Shown in pieces: positions 40,001 to 52,000 of a stretch of DNA of 64,000 bases. Position 1 is the stretch's first letter. The number at the start of each line of letters is the position of its first letter. Made by a program: the position numbers and the translations under genes. The stretch covers positions 19,331,789-19,395,788 of the forward strand of contig NC_087068.1 in NCBI RefSeq assembly GCF_963678635.1. Reading direction: 5' to 3'. Below the pieces are notes generated by a model that was not told the origin of the DNA, searched no databases, and worked only from the letters and a program-made list of their open reading frames with translations. Origin of the DNA: Symsagittifera roscoffensis. Lineage: Eukaryota > Xenacoelomorpha > Acoela > Convolutidae.

Positions 40001-43000
40001 TGAAGAGGTTTGCCACCGCCCACAGGGCAGCACACACTCTCTGCGGTGAGAGGGACAAGAATCCACCCTTTTCTTCCCAGTTCTTGGCAGACGTCAGAAG
40101 AAAGGTTAGATTCTGATCTTCTTCGGAAACTTGTTTTTGTCAATGAAGGTAGTGAAGGCTCTTCTGTAGGTCGTGATGGTTTTTTTAAGAGTCGATGAAC
40201 GTAGTTCAGACTCATATATAGGTCGTGATGATTATTTCGTTTTTTTTCAGGATCAAATTTACTTTTTCGCGGTTTTACTTTTGATTTCTTTTTCTATTCA
40301 GTTCACTTCATTTGTTAAAAGCACGGCTAAATCCACTAGCAAACAACGAAAGTGAAAAGGTCACGACTTCTAATGTGGACTTCTAATTTCGAAATTGGAA
40401 TTTGGAATTTTATTATTACACCGAAGACTTTAGTCAAGGTGTTATGGTATCGTGTAACGGGTTTTTTTTTTAATGTTGTCTGTTGTCAAGTGTCGACAAA
40501 TAACGTCCACAGTTATCAATTATCATGTGGGCTGGACTATATCGCGCTATGTCACGTGATTGCGTATGTTTGTTTCTTTATTTGTTCATCTTTATTTATT
40601 TAATTATCTGTTCTTCTATTTATTTAATTATGTTTAGTTTGCTTATATTTATTTATAATTTATGTATGTACATATTTATTTTTGTTTATTTTTATCACGT
40701 GTTTTGTTTATTTATTTAATTATTCTTTCTTTCATTTAGTTTTGCTTTTATTATTTCTGCGTGTGTATTTATTTAATTTATTTATTTTCATTTATTTATA
40801 TTATGGGTCTGTTTGTTTGGTTATTTGTTCATATATATTTTTTCATGTCTATTTAATTATTTGTACATTTCACTTTTGCTTTTATTTATTTATTTATTTA
40901 TTTATGTATTTATTTATTTATTTATGTATTGATTTATTTTTTTATTGCTTATTTATTTATCAGGTGTGTTTTGTTTATTTGTTGATATTTATTTCTATAT
41001 TTATTTAAATATTCTTTCTTTCATTTAGTTTTGCTTTTATTATTTATGTATTTGTATTTATTTCATTTATTTATTTTCATTTATTCATATTATGGGTCTG
41101 TTTGTTTGGTTATTTGTTCATATATATTTTTTCATGTCTATTTAATTATTTGTACATTTCACTTTTGCTTTTATTTATTTATATATTTATTTATTTATGT
41201 ATTCATTTATGTATTTATTTTTTTATTTATGTATTGATTTATTTTTTTATTGCTTATTTATTTATCAGGTGTGTTTTGTTTATTTGTTGATATTTATTTC
41301 TATATTTATTTAATTATTCTTTCTTTCATTTTGGTGTATACATGTGTTAGTACGATTTTTAGCTCTAGAACTGTTATTCCATGATCTTTGTCAATATAGC
41401 AAAAGTTTGACGTATGCATGTGTTAGTACGATTTTTAGCTCTCGAACTGTTATTTCATGATCTTTGCCAATATAGCAAAATTTTGGTGTATACATGTGTT
41501 CGTACGATTTTTAGCTCACGAACTGTTATTTCAGGCCCTTTGTCAATATAGTAAAATTTTGGTGTATACATGTGTTAGTACGATTTTTAGTTCTAGAAGT
41601 GTTATTTTATGATCTTCGTTGATATATCAAAAATTTAACCTATACATGTGTTAGTACGATTTTTAGTTCTAGAACTGTTATTTCAGGCTCTTTCTCGATA
41701 TAGCAAAATTTTGGTGTATACATGTATTGGTACAATTTTTTGTTCTAGAACTGTTATTCTTCAATTATTAGTTGTTCAAGTTGTTTGGTTTTTGCTTCAG
41801 TTTCTATGCCTTCGGTGTATTGCGCGTAGCGCCTATGTTTGGATTTCTCAGCGAAACAAAAACTTAATCTATTGATCCAGTTTTCTCAAATTTGGTATTT
41901 TTTTATCGAAAGTATCAATCATAATTTGTTCCACAAAATCAAATAGCTTTAAGTTCATCTATTTTTTCTTGGATTTTTGAAAGTGAGATTTTTCAAAAAA
42001 AAAGTTTTTGTTTTTACTTCGTTCATTGACTGTTTTAATTCTATTTTTCTGGTGTCCCAGCTTTCAGCAAAGATTCCAAGCTTTCAGATGTCCCAAAAAC
42101 AACATATTTTGCTCCAGTTTTTTTAAATTGGGCTAGTTGTATCAAAAAAGTGTCAATCAATGATTGTTCTTGAATTTCAAAGACCTTTAAGTCCATAGGT
42201 TCATTGAAATTCGTTGAAGTTTTTTTTTCAAAAAAAAAGTCAGTTTTTTTTCTGTTTTTTTTTCGTTCATGACTCTTTTCCAACTGTCTGTTGGCCTTGT
42301 TTATTGTTCATAATTTGACTCTCTTCCAACTGTCCGCCGGTGGAAGGGTTAAAGAGCAATTTCTAGTTAGTGATTGTCAATGAAAGAAATGAATGTACTT
42401 ATTTCAGTGTGCGGTTTTTGTTAAATGTTCTTATAGTATCTTTCGCGGTTTGACTTAACAGATTAAGAGTAGTGAAGACTCTTATATAGGTGATTTTCTT
42501 TTGCAATTTTTTTCACGAAAAAAGTTTTAAAATGCTCTAATAACCACAGATGTTCATTCATATATATTAATGCATTTATGAATGCACTTAGGTTTAAATG
42601 CACTTTGGAGTTCAATTGAAATCCATCTGCTGAAACTTACGCAAATAGCACTCTCCAAATAGAAACGTAGAAACGGCGCTAAAAAATAGAACAATTTTTA
42701 GTTTAGAAAAAATTTTAGGTTTTCAGCGGAATAAAAACTTTACTGATTAACTTATATTGATCAACTTTTCTCAATTTGGCTTGATATTATCTAAAAAGTG
42801 CCAATCATAAACTGCTCTAGAAATTTAAAGAGCTTAAAAGGCATCTGTTTTTTTCTTTGAAATTCGAAAATCGAGATTTTTTCATCAAAGTCAATTTTTT
42901 TCTGTTTACTTGCGTTCATTACTCTTTTCCAACTGTCAGTTGGCTGTTGTATTTTTTGTTAGATCAATGAAAATGCATATGCTATAATGCTTAAAGGAAG

Positions 43001-46000
43001 GCAACTTACGCTCCGCAATTACAAATGTGCAAATGGCGCGGAAATTATAAATGACTTTAGCTTCGAAAATGGATTTTGTTTTTTGGAGTAGTTTAACGTA
43101 AATCAGGCTCTTATACAGCTCGTGATGATTTTTTTTGTTTTTTTTTCAGGAAAAGTCTTGAAATGCTCTAATAACAAAAGAAGTGCATTCATAATTATCC
43201 ATGCACATGAATGGACTTAGGTATATATGCACTTTTTCAGTTTAATTGAAGTTCATTTGGTGAAGATAAGGCTAAATGCACTCTCAAATATAAAAGCTGA
43301 AATGGTGCAAAAAAACGGGATTGATTTCTAGTTTCGAGAGTGGAATTTGATTTATAGGTTTCACAGCGGAGTGAAAGCTTTTCCTATTAATCTAGTTTAC
43401 TCATAAACTGCTCTTGAAGTTCTAAGTGCCATATATTTTTTTGTTTGAAATTGTATTTTATCTTCTAAAAACAAATCAGTTTTTTTTTAATTTCTTTGCG
43501 TTCATTGACTCTTTTACAACTCTCTGTTGGTTATGTTTAGACTTTCTAGCGAAATAGAAAAGTTATTCAATAGCCCTGTTTCCTTTTATTGGATTACTTT
43601 TATGAAAAAAGGGTTCAATTGAAAAAGAATCTTGAAATTGCAACTGTTTTCACTCATTTTTTTGCTTTCCTTGAGTTCATAAACAATTTTTCGTCTCTGT
43701 CGATCATGATCAGATAATTAGTCGCCTTTGTTTCCGGTCCATTTTCTTTTGAATTGCTCACGAGAAGTCATTTTTTTAGTAGCCATATGGAACAGATATT
43801 TGAAATTTTTTTTGTCACTGAACGTTTTTCTTATTTCATTCGTTTTTTTCAAAATTATCTTTGATACTGAATCGATTTTTAACCTCACTTGTACGCCGGA
43901 AGGTTTCGAAGAATCAGCAAATTATTTTAGAGGGCAGTTTAAACGATTTTGATGAATCAACAAATTATTTCTGTAGGAAGTTTAAAAAGTAACGAAAAAT
44001 TATGATTTTGCAGACTCAAAGTTTTTCTCATTAGCGTTATCGGTCATATTTTTGCTTGTGTATGCGAAGTGCAACTTCACCTCTGTGTAAGAGTTAGAGT
44101 GTTTTATTTGAATTTATCTAGCATCATTTTGTAAGTTTATTAAGTTGAAATTTTGCTTTAAAATGGAATCAATTCAAAGGAAATTTTTTTTTAGTAAGTT
44201 GTTTCTTTTCTAAAATCAATATGATATTAGGTTGAGGAGTTGAACGTGTGGGACTCTGAAGAGGAAGATGATGACGATGAATCGGAAAGGAAGAAGCATT
44301 TAGACTATGAAGACAACTCAAACTTCTCGCTCAAGCACGACGAACTGCTAGTCCACTGGGCAAACAGGTGTTTACTCTTGCATTTATTTAGATATTAATA
44401 CTCTACTCTAATAAAATAAACTTTTTTTGCGATCGTGAACTAATAATTTAGGTGGATATTACCAAATACCAACCAAGTTGGGAATACAGAACAGTCGGGC
44501 GGCTGAGTATTGTTTTTTTTATTGTTTCAAGACGACCAGAGGACTGGCGTTCACTCTCCTCTGGCGTACAGGGCGGAATAGGCACTGTGTTCGGGTGGGG
44601 TCATAACCACAGAGGTCAACTGGGAGGAGTGGAGGGGTCAAAGGTGAAGGAACCAACAGTGTGTGAGGCCGTTTCTGCACTCAGACCTGTTCAGATTCAA
44701 GGCGGAGAACAGACTCTGTTTTGTGTCACAGGCGACGGAAAGGTAAAACATTTTCAACATGTTTGGCGATGGTAAACACAATAACGAAAAGATGAAGACT
44801 TGTTGCGAATCGACGATGAGAAGAAACAATATCAGAACAAGGATAGCCGGTTACTGTGCAATTAGCACAGAATGTTCCGACCATAGTATTTAAAAAACTA
44901 CAAGAAAAGGGCTTTTTTCAAATTAGTGAATTTTTTTTCTGCGTGGGATGATAAAAGAATCTGTGGTAAAGCTATATTTTAGACATATTTGACATTCATA
45001 GTAATATAGACAAATTGGACAAAAACATTTGAAAAATAAAATTGACTAGAACAACAAAACATCGATTAAAATTTTTTTTTTTTTTGAAATTTTTGGTTCC
45101 TAAAATGAAGCTACAAAACTCCAAAAGCTAATTTACTTACTTACAGACATACTTTTGGGCTTAAATTAGGTATAACTAAGCTGTTCTATGCCTGATCGCT
45201 CGCTTTAAATTTTCAAACCGGTTTTTCTCGACACAAGAAAAAATTTAGGGGAATTTTGTAAGTGATTTGAATCACGACTGAAAGGGCTTTAATGATATAT
45301 CACTCAAACCAGTCCGATGATTATTTGTGGTACCTGATTTTGCGTGGAAAAAATTACAACACACCCGAATACAAAGGTCTTCCCCATTTTCAATGTTCGG
45401 AACAATAAAGCTTTCATATCATTTGAACAATTACATAATGAATCAGTGAATGCGATAAAAATAACCATGTTTAAGTGAATTCAAAAGAAGAACAGATAAT
45501 TTTTTTGCGGTGATTAAATGAAACTTTGAATAGTTCTAATATTTTTACTAGATGATTAGATTATGGTTCAGTAAGAGTCGATGCCCGTAGCTTAGACTCT
45601 TATATAGGCCGGATGATTTGTTTTTTTTTCAGGAAAAGTCTTAAAATTTGTTCAGGCTTGAAATCACTTTTTTGCGGTTTGATTTTTGATTTCTTTTTAA
45701 GTTCAGTTCGTTTCCTTTGTTAAAAGGAAGACATACTCCACTATCCAACAGCAAAACTGTAAAGGTCACGAAAAATGTGATCGACTTCTAGTTTCGAAAG
45801 TGGAATTTAAATATCGAATTTCCCAGTGAAATAAAAATTTTGCCTGTTGATCCAGTTTTCTCAAATTGGGTTAATTTTATCAAAAAAAAATTCAATCATA
45901 AATTGTTTTAGAAATTCAAAGAGATTTACTGCCATCTGTTGGTTTCTTTGAAATTCGAAAAATGAGAATTTTTTTTTAAAAGACCGTTTTTTTCTGTTTA

Positions 46001-49000
46001 CTTGTTTTATTGACTCTTTCCCAGGCTGGGCAGATTTCGTTTCATGACAGATCTCGTACCATCTTAATTTCAACAGATATCGTCCCATTTCAAAGCATAC
46101 ACAGAATTCGTCCAACAAATTTGGGAGTACACAGATTTCGTCCTACTTTTTTTAAAGTGTGCGCTTTTAAAAGCAAGTAGTTTTACTACTTAATCCGCTA
46201 TTACAGTAATTTTCCTAAAATAGAACGAAATCTGTTGGCTATGTTTTTTGTAGGTGTACGTTAGTGGCTTCGGAGCCAACGGACGTCTGGGCCTGGGCCA
46301 GAGTGAGTCAGTAGGAGTGCCAACTTTACTGGACTCTATCCAACACACCCACATCACAAAGGTGGCAGTGAACTCTGGAGGTAGACACACCCTCGCTCTC
46401 TCGTCCGACGGGGAGTTGTTCTCATGGGGGGAGCCAGATGATGGGAAGTTGGGACATGGCAATGCGATTGCTGCATGCGATAAACCACGCATCATCGAAA
46501 AACTCAGAGGTTCCTAATCATCATATGTAGATCCTTTAGAACCCTGCTTTAAATATTGGAATATCGAGTTTTAACCTCAATAGTGGCCTTGTTCTCGGGA
46601 TGTTCAGAGTTATGTGTTATGCACAAAAAGTATAACCATTCAGTTCTTTGAGATTTTTCCAACTCTAGACTGCTTGGATCGGGAAAATTGAATCTGCTCA
46701 AACGAATTTATTGAAGGATACTTTGTCATAAATAATTTAAAAAGACTTGTAGCTATACAAAAATCCATGCTCCTAGAAGGTTTTACATTATTGTTACACA
46801 CTTGCGATTTTTAATTCATGAAATGAACCGAAAAAAGTGATTTCTTTCAAACAACTCAAAAATAATGAAAACTCGATTTCAGAAACTTTCTAACTCAATC
46901 TCGCAATTTTTTGAAATGCATAATTTATACATAATGTGGCTTTATGCTTTGCAGTTTGTTACATGCAAAAGTAATGTAGACAGGGCAGGTCAAAAATTAA
47001 TTGTCATTTTAATTAATTGCAATTAATCGAAATTTTTCTGTGCAATTAATTGATTTTCATTCGTGAGCAATTATAATTAATCTACCCGCACATTTCTCTG
47101 ATGATAATTTTTTAACTCATCGGACAGCAATTTTGTTTAAAAGATTTTCAGTACTGCAGATTTTGCATATTCTGATATATGGCAAATTTCGCTGCCGCAA
47201 AACTTAGAAAAACAGTTATTTCGGAAAATCAACAAAAAAAACTGACAGAGTGAACTCGTGTCAAAAGTTGTTAACCAAGCGTGATGCTTCTTGCTTGCAA
47301 TTAGTTCTACAATTAATTGCAAGTTAATTTTGTGGTGTTCCAATTGATCGATAATTGATTTTTAACATTCCAATTTAATGGCAATTTAATTTTCAGTTAT
47401 CCAATTAATTTTTAACCTGCCCTGAGTGTGGATGCCTTCAGTTTGTTATATTCCGAATTATTTCATGCAAAATTGAGTCTATTTGTATTTGGTGCCACTT
47501 TTGCTGAATTGCATTGGCAAGTTATTAGCATATGTAGCTGCTTTATTCGTGACTAGTCTTTCGCGGTTGTTAAGTTTGCGTAACTGAGTAGATGAATAAC
47601 TGGAAGCATGTTATGTTAGGAGTGGTTGTTGTGGACATTGCGTGCGGTGGTTCACACAGCGGTTGCATAGATGAGCACGGCCAACTCTACACCTGGGGCA
47701 AAGGAAGGTACGGCAGGCTGGGTCACGGAGACAGCGACGACCAATACAGACCGAAACAGGTGAAAATCACTTGTAGTTTAAATACATTATATTTCATGCC
47801 CCTACTCCGGAAAGTTATCCGGAGAGTTTGTCTACTTCTACGAAGTCAAATTTTTGCCGACCAACCTTACTTATATTTGAAGGATCCTGGAGCGGTAATA
47901 AGAATTAAAATTAAGGGAGGCGTGTGAGCAAAAAGGGGTGATTGTGCCTGATTACATCTCCCAAAAATCAGCTCTCACCGCAAAAATCTTATATCCGTTA
48001 TCCGTTCCATTTTCTTGCCATCTTATTGTATCTTCTGCTTTTAGGTGGAAGCTTTGAATGGCTTCAAAGTAGTTCAAGTGGCGTGTGGCAGTGGAGATGC
48101 ACAGACCATCTGCATCACAGATGACGACTCAGTCTGGTCATGGGGCGATGGGGACTACGGCAAACTGGGCAGAGGCGGCTCAGATGGGTGCAAGACTCCG
48201 CAGAAGATAGACTCACTTAGTGGAGCTGGAATCATCAAGGTCGAATGTGGCTCTCAGTTTTCGGTTGCACTCTCAAGCTACGGATCAGTATACACATGGT
48301 GAGCAGGATAAGGTATAGCGTCATAATAATGTACTTTTCTTTTGGATGCCTATTAGCTGTTGTAGTACAAGTCATGTTTCGTGATATTTTTTGTATTGAT
48401 TGAAGGAAAAATTTTAAACAATTTTGACGATTTATGACTTAGAATTATGACCGTTAACAACAGTTTTGTACTGAACAGTTTGTCCCTAAAGTTGATTTTT
48501 CAAATTTATTTTCATAATGTATGCACTTCGTTACGTTATTTTTAGATCTATGTAGTGATAATAAGGAAGGCATTTATATAGTTAAGCGTCTGTTCAACAG
48601 GGGCAAAGGCGATTACCACAGACTGGGCCATGGAACAGACGAGCACGTGCGCAAACCAAAAAAAGTGGCCGCACTTGGAGGCAAGAAGATCATAGATGTG
48701 GCCACTGGGTCTCTACATTGTATTGCAGTGAGCAGCTGTGGTCAAGTGTTCACGTGGGGAGACAATGACGAAGGACAGCAGGGGGATGGCACTACAAATG
48801 CAGTCCAGAGACCCAGACCAGTCACGTTCCTACAAGGTAGAGTTGAATTATTTTTCGTCTTACTCGTTAGAGCATAGTGTTATTTGATCAGTCACATTTT
48901 TTCCAACCGAAGTCCCGCATTTTAGTGCGAAACTTATGCGGGCATTCTTTGCTACCTGATATTGAAGTGTAAATTATGCGTGAACGTACCCTAGATCAAT

Positions 49001-52000
49001 CCGCCATGGCTGAGTGGTTAAGGCTCGAGACTCAAGTCGAAGATCTCGAGTCTCGTGGGTATCTTAAAATCGCCTAGGTTATCTATGTACACAAGTGAGC
49101 GTAGTGTTACGTCCTGGGGATTTTATCCTGGGGGATTTAGTCAGCGAGCGAATTTAATAGCATGTGTTCAATACGCTTTATTGGTGGCCAGTGTTTTCCT
49201 AATCCAAGCGCACACGGAGCTCCAGCAATCTCCAGCTTAGACTTGCAATCTCCAGGTCGACGGTTCGACTCCGGCAGATGGTGTTTTTTTAGCTCCCAGT
49301 CATTTTCCGCCCTAAAAGCAGTCAGTTCCGAAACTGACTGCTATTGGGGCGGAAATTATTGGCTTTTTGGGGTGGACATGACCGGTCACGTTCTTCCTGA
49401 AAGCTTCTTTTTACGTTTTTTGCTGATTTCTTTTACCTTTTTAGAGCTTCTTCTTGCTGTTTTCTCGCTTCTGTTTGCGATGTACAGCTTTACTTCTATG
49501 TAAAAGTTTATTTTCTTTGAATTTTTTTTTGCATTTTTAGAGCCTTGATAAAGATAATATTAGCCATCAACTTAGAGACATCGCTTCTTTGCCACTGAAA
49601 ATGGGTGGTCTAAATATCAAGCTTCCCTCTGACTATGAGAATTTTTTAGAGTGGTCACTTAAAAATCGTCAGTCTTACACACATACGACCCATTAACAGC
49701 CATATCTGAGCAAGAAAAAATCTATACAAATTAAAACACTTAAAACTGAAAGAACAAACCAAAAGAGAACTAACATTTTGAACAACTTGAGTGACAGTGA
49801 AAAATACGCACTTGAGCTGGCCTGCGAAAAGAGAGCCTCAAACTGGTTAAACGCACTGCCAGTTAGCAGATATAATTTCAACCTAAATAAATCCGAATTC
49901 CGGGATGGAATTTATCTCAGATATGGATGGGAACCAATCAACATTCCTCTCACATGTGCATGTGGTCAATCTTTCGACCTTACCCACGCCGTTCACTGTG
50001 AGAAGGGCGGATACATCCACATGAGGCATGACGAAATCAGAGATACCTTCGCCAACCTCATGAGCGAGGTTTGCTATGATGTTGAAATCGAGCCGAAACT
50101 TCAGTCGTTGCAAGGCGAGAGCTTTGTCAACAATTCAACCACAACTGATGAAGACGCTCGACTAGATTAAAAGCAAACGGATTATGGGGCTCTAGGTTTA
50201 GCTGAACTTTCTTTGATGTCAAAGTCTTCAACCCACACGCAAGAACTTCACAGAGACTAATGAAAGACGCCTATAAGTGCCACGAATCACTAAAAATACC
50301 AACAGAAAGTGCTACAAGTTGAACAGAACGCTCGTTTTTGGCTGCATTGGTGGTGCTGCACCAGCAGCTACACGGACAATGCAGCGCATAGCTGAAAAAC
50401 TTAGTGAAAAAAGGCATGAAAGCTACTCAGAAACAATAAACTATATAAGAACTAAGATAAGCTGCGACCTGCTCAGGTGCGCTATCCTTTGTATACGGGG
50501 GTGCAGATAACTGCGTAAAACGCAATTCATAGGCAATTCATTTAGTGCTATGATAGAGGAGGGACAGTTGAAGTAAATACCTTTATTGACAACGCATTAA
50601 ATGGTGACTTGACTTAATTCCTGCAATATTATTCATTGATGTAGTTAAATAATGCTGGTATGGGCCCTATCCAGCTTGTGCACGACCGTACCTAAACGGA
50701 AGGGCCCCTTTTATATTTTATCCTTTTTTTCCTAGAGACTTTTTGCATTTTTTTTTCGTGTAAGTTAGCGAAGTGCACTGATAATCAAGAATTTGATTGG
50801 TAGCAAATGCATTTTGTGGCTTGAGGGTCCTACATGGATATTTGAGTCATAGCTTGCAATGAACCCTTTTTTTACACGAGCGAACTTGTGATAGTATTGT
50901 TATGTTGTCAGTCGTTTTCTCCAACGCAAGCTTCGCCTCTGTGTATTAGATATGTGTCCGTTTGTAGGAAAGAACATGAACAAGATCTCAAGTGGATCTG
51001 CACATTCTCTGGCTTGGTCCACGGGTAAGACGAGCAAGGAGAGACAGGTGGAGATGCCACAGGAGATCCCACTGGAGTACAGTCTCCTGCAGGTGAGACA
51101 ATCCTTACGATAAAGTGCAGTCCAGAGTTCGATCCATGATTGCTGTAATGACGTTTTTTTTTTCTCTGTGTAATTGACGGGGGGTTTATATTGGTGTTGT
51201 TGCTTTATATTGGTGTTGGTATTGATGCCGTTTAACAGTGAACGGTATGCCAAGTTTTGTTAGGCAGCATCTAGAAGCGTGTGAAACTTTCTTGAAATGT
51301 ATAGCTGAAGATCACAGGAGTTCAAAGGTAGGATCTTGTCCAAATTTTTCAGCTTTTCAAATCCATCTAAGGTAAATATTTACTTTTGCTAAAATTAACG
51401 CGCCTTAGATGTAGTCAAATTAGCAGAAAAATTGTTTGCTTAAGAGTGTGCGCGGTGGCATGGCTGCTCTCTGTGGCCGACTGATTCTATTGCACCATCT
51501 CAGTGACCTCTTCTGTGGATGTCTCCACATGCTAGACCTCACTCCCCCATCTCCCCTCGGATCCCTCAGAGGGGTACTTCTGAGTTCGGGAAAAGAGATG
51601 GCATTTAAGAAGGTGGTCCAGAGTACAATGGTCAGAGATAAGCATCATGGGCCAGTGCTGGAACTGAACAGGATGTTGCTGAAGAATAAAAAGTTCTCAG
51701 AGTCCACAGCAGCAGAATTGAACTTTTCCTCGTCATCTGGGTACGTTCATCTGAGTTGTCATTTTATGAAAAAGAAAACTTGTTTTTAGTTTTATGCGAA
51801 AAAAAAATCGTTAGGATTTGGATCAATGTTGATAGTAAAGGAGCATCGAAATGCATAATATAATGAATTTTGAATAAGTTTTCCATTTTACTTCCGCATA
51901 AAAAGCTTGAAATTATATTTCTCTCATTCCTCGGATTTATAGCAAGCTTAACCTAGTTTTGCTGTAGAAGTCTCCATGGAACTTCAGGGAGTGTGCTGGA

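Larger units (their letters stand above)
40105..44230. repeat. Intron 17 (4.1 kb): MITE copies and simple/tandem repeats
   Basis: MITE starts at about 40120 and 40189 (nested; TCGATGAACGTAGTTCAGAC) run to about 40440. A TTTA-rich duplicated stretch covers 40560-41330 and a 76-bp minisatellite 41333-41775. MITE 3' parts lie at 41840-42050 and 42095-42300, and fuller MITE copies at 42465-42960 and 43085-43540. 43985-44095 is the 3' end of a composite element (AGCGTTATCGGTCATATTTT to GCGAAGTGCAACTTCACC). No coding sequence was recognised. Confidence 0.65.
46510..47619. repeat. Intron 20: unassigned DNA then a composite element reaching exon 21
   Basis: 46510-46780 shows nothing recognisable. 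From about 46785 a long-form composite element, split by a hAT-like MITE, runs to within about 20 nt of the exon 21 acceptor (separate entries). Confidence 0.6.

Noticed and set aside
40352-41290. Open frames rich in Phe/Tyr/Ile/Leu
   Set aside because: Produced by TTTA-type low-complexity DNA; composition artefact.
49003-49275. Functional Ser/Leu tRNA genes
   Set aside because: The arms are incomplete and the blocks sit in composite-element context.
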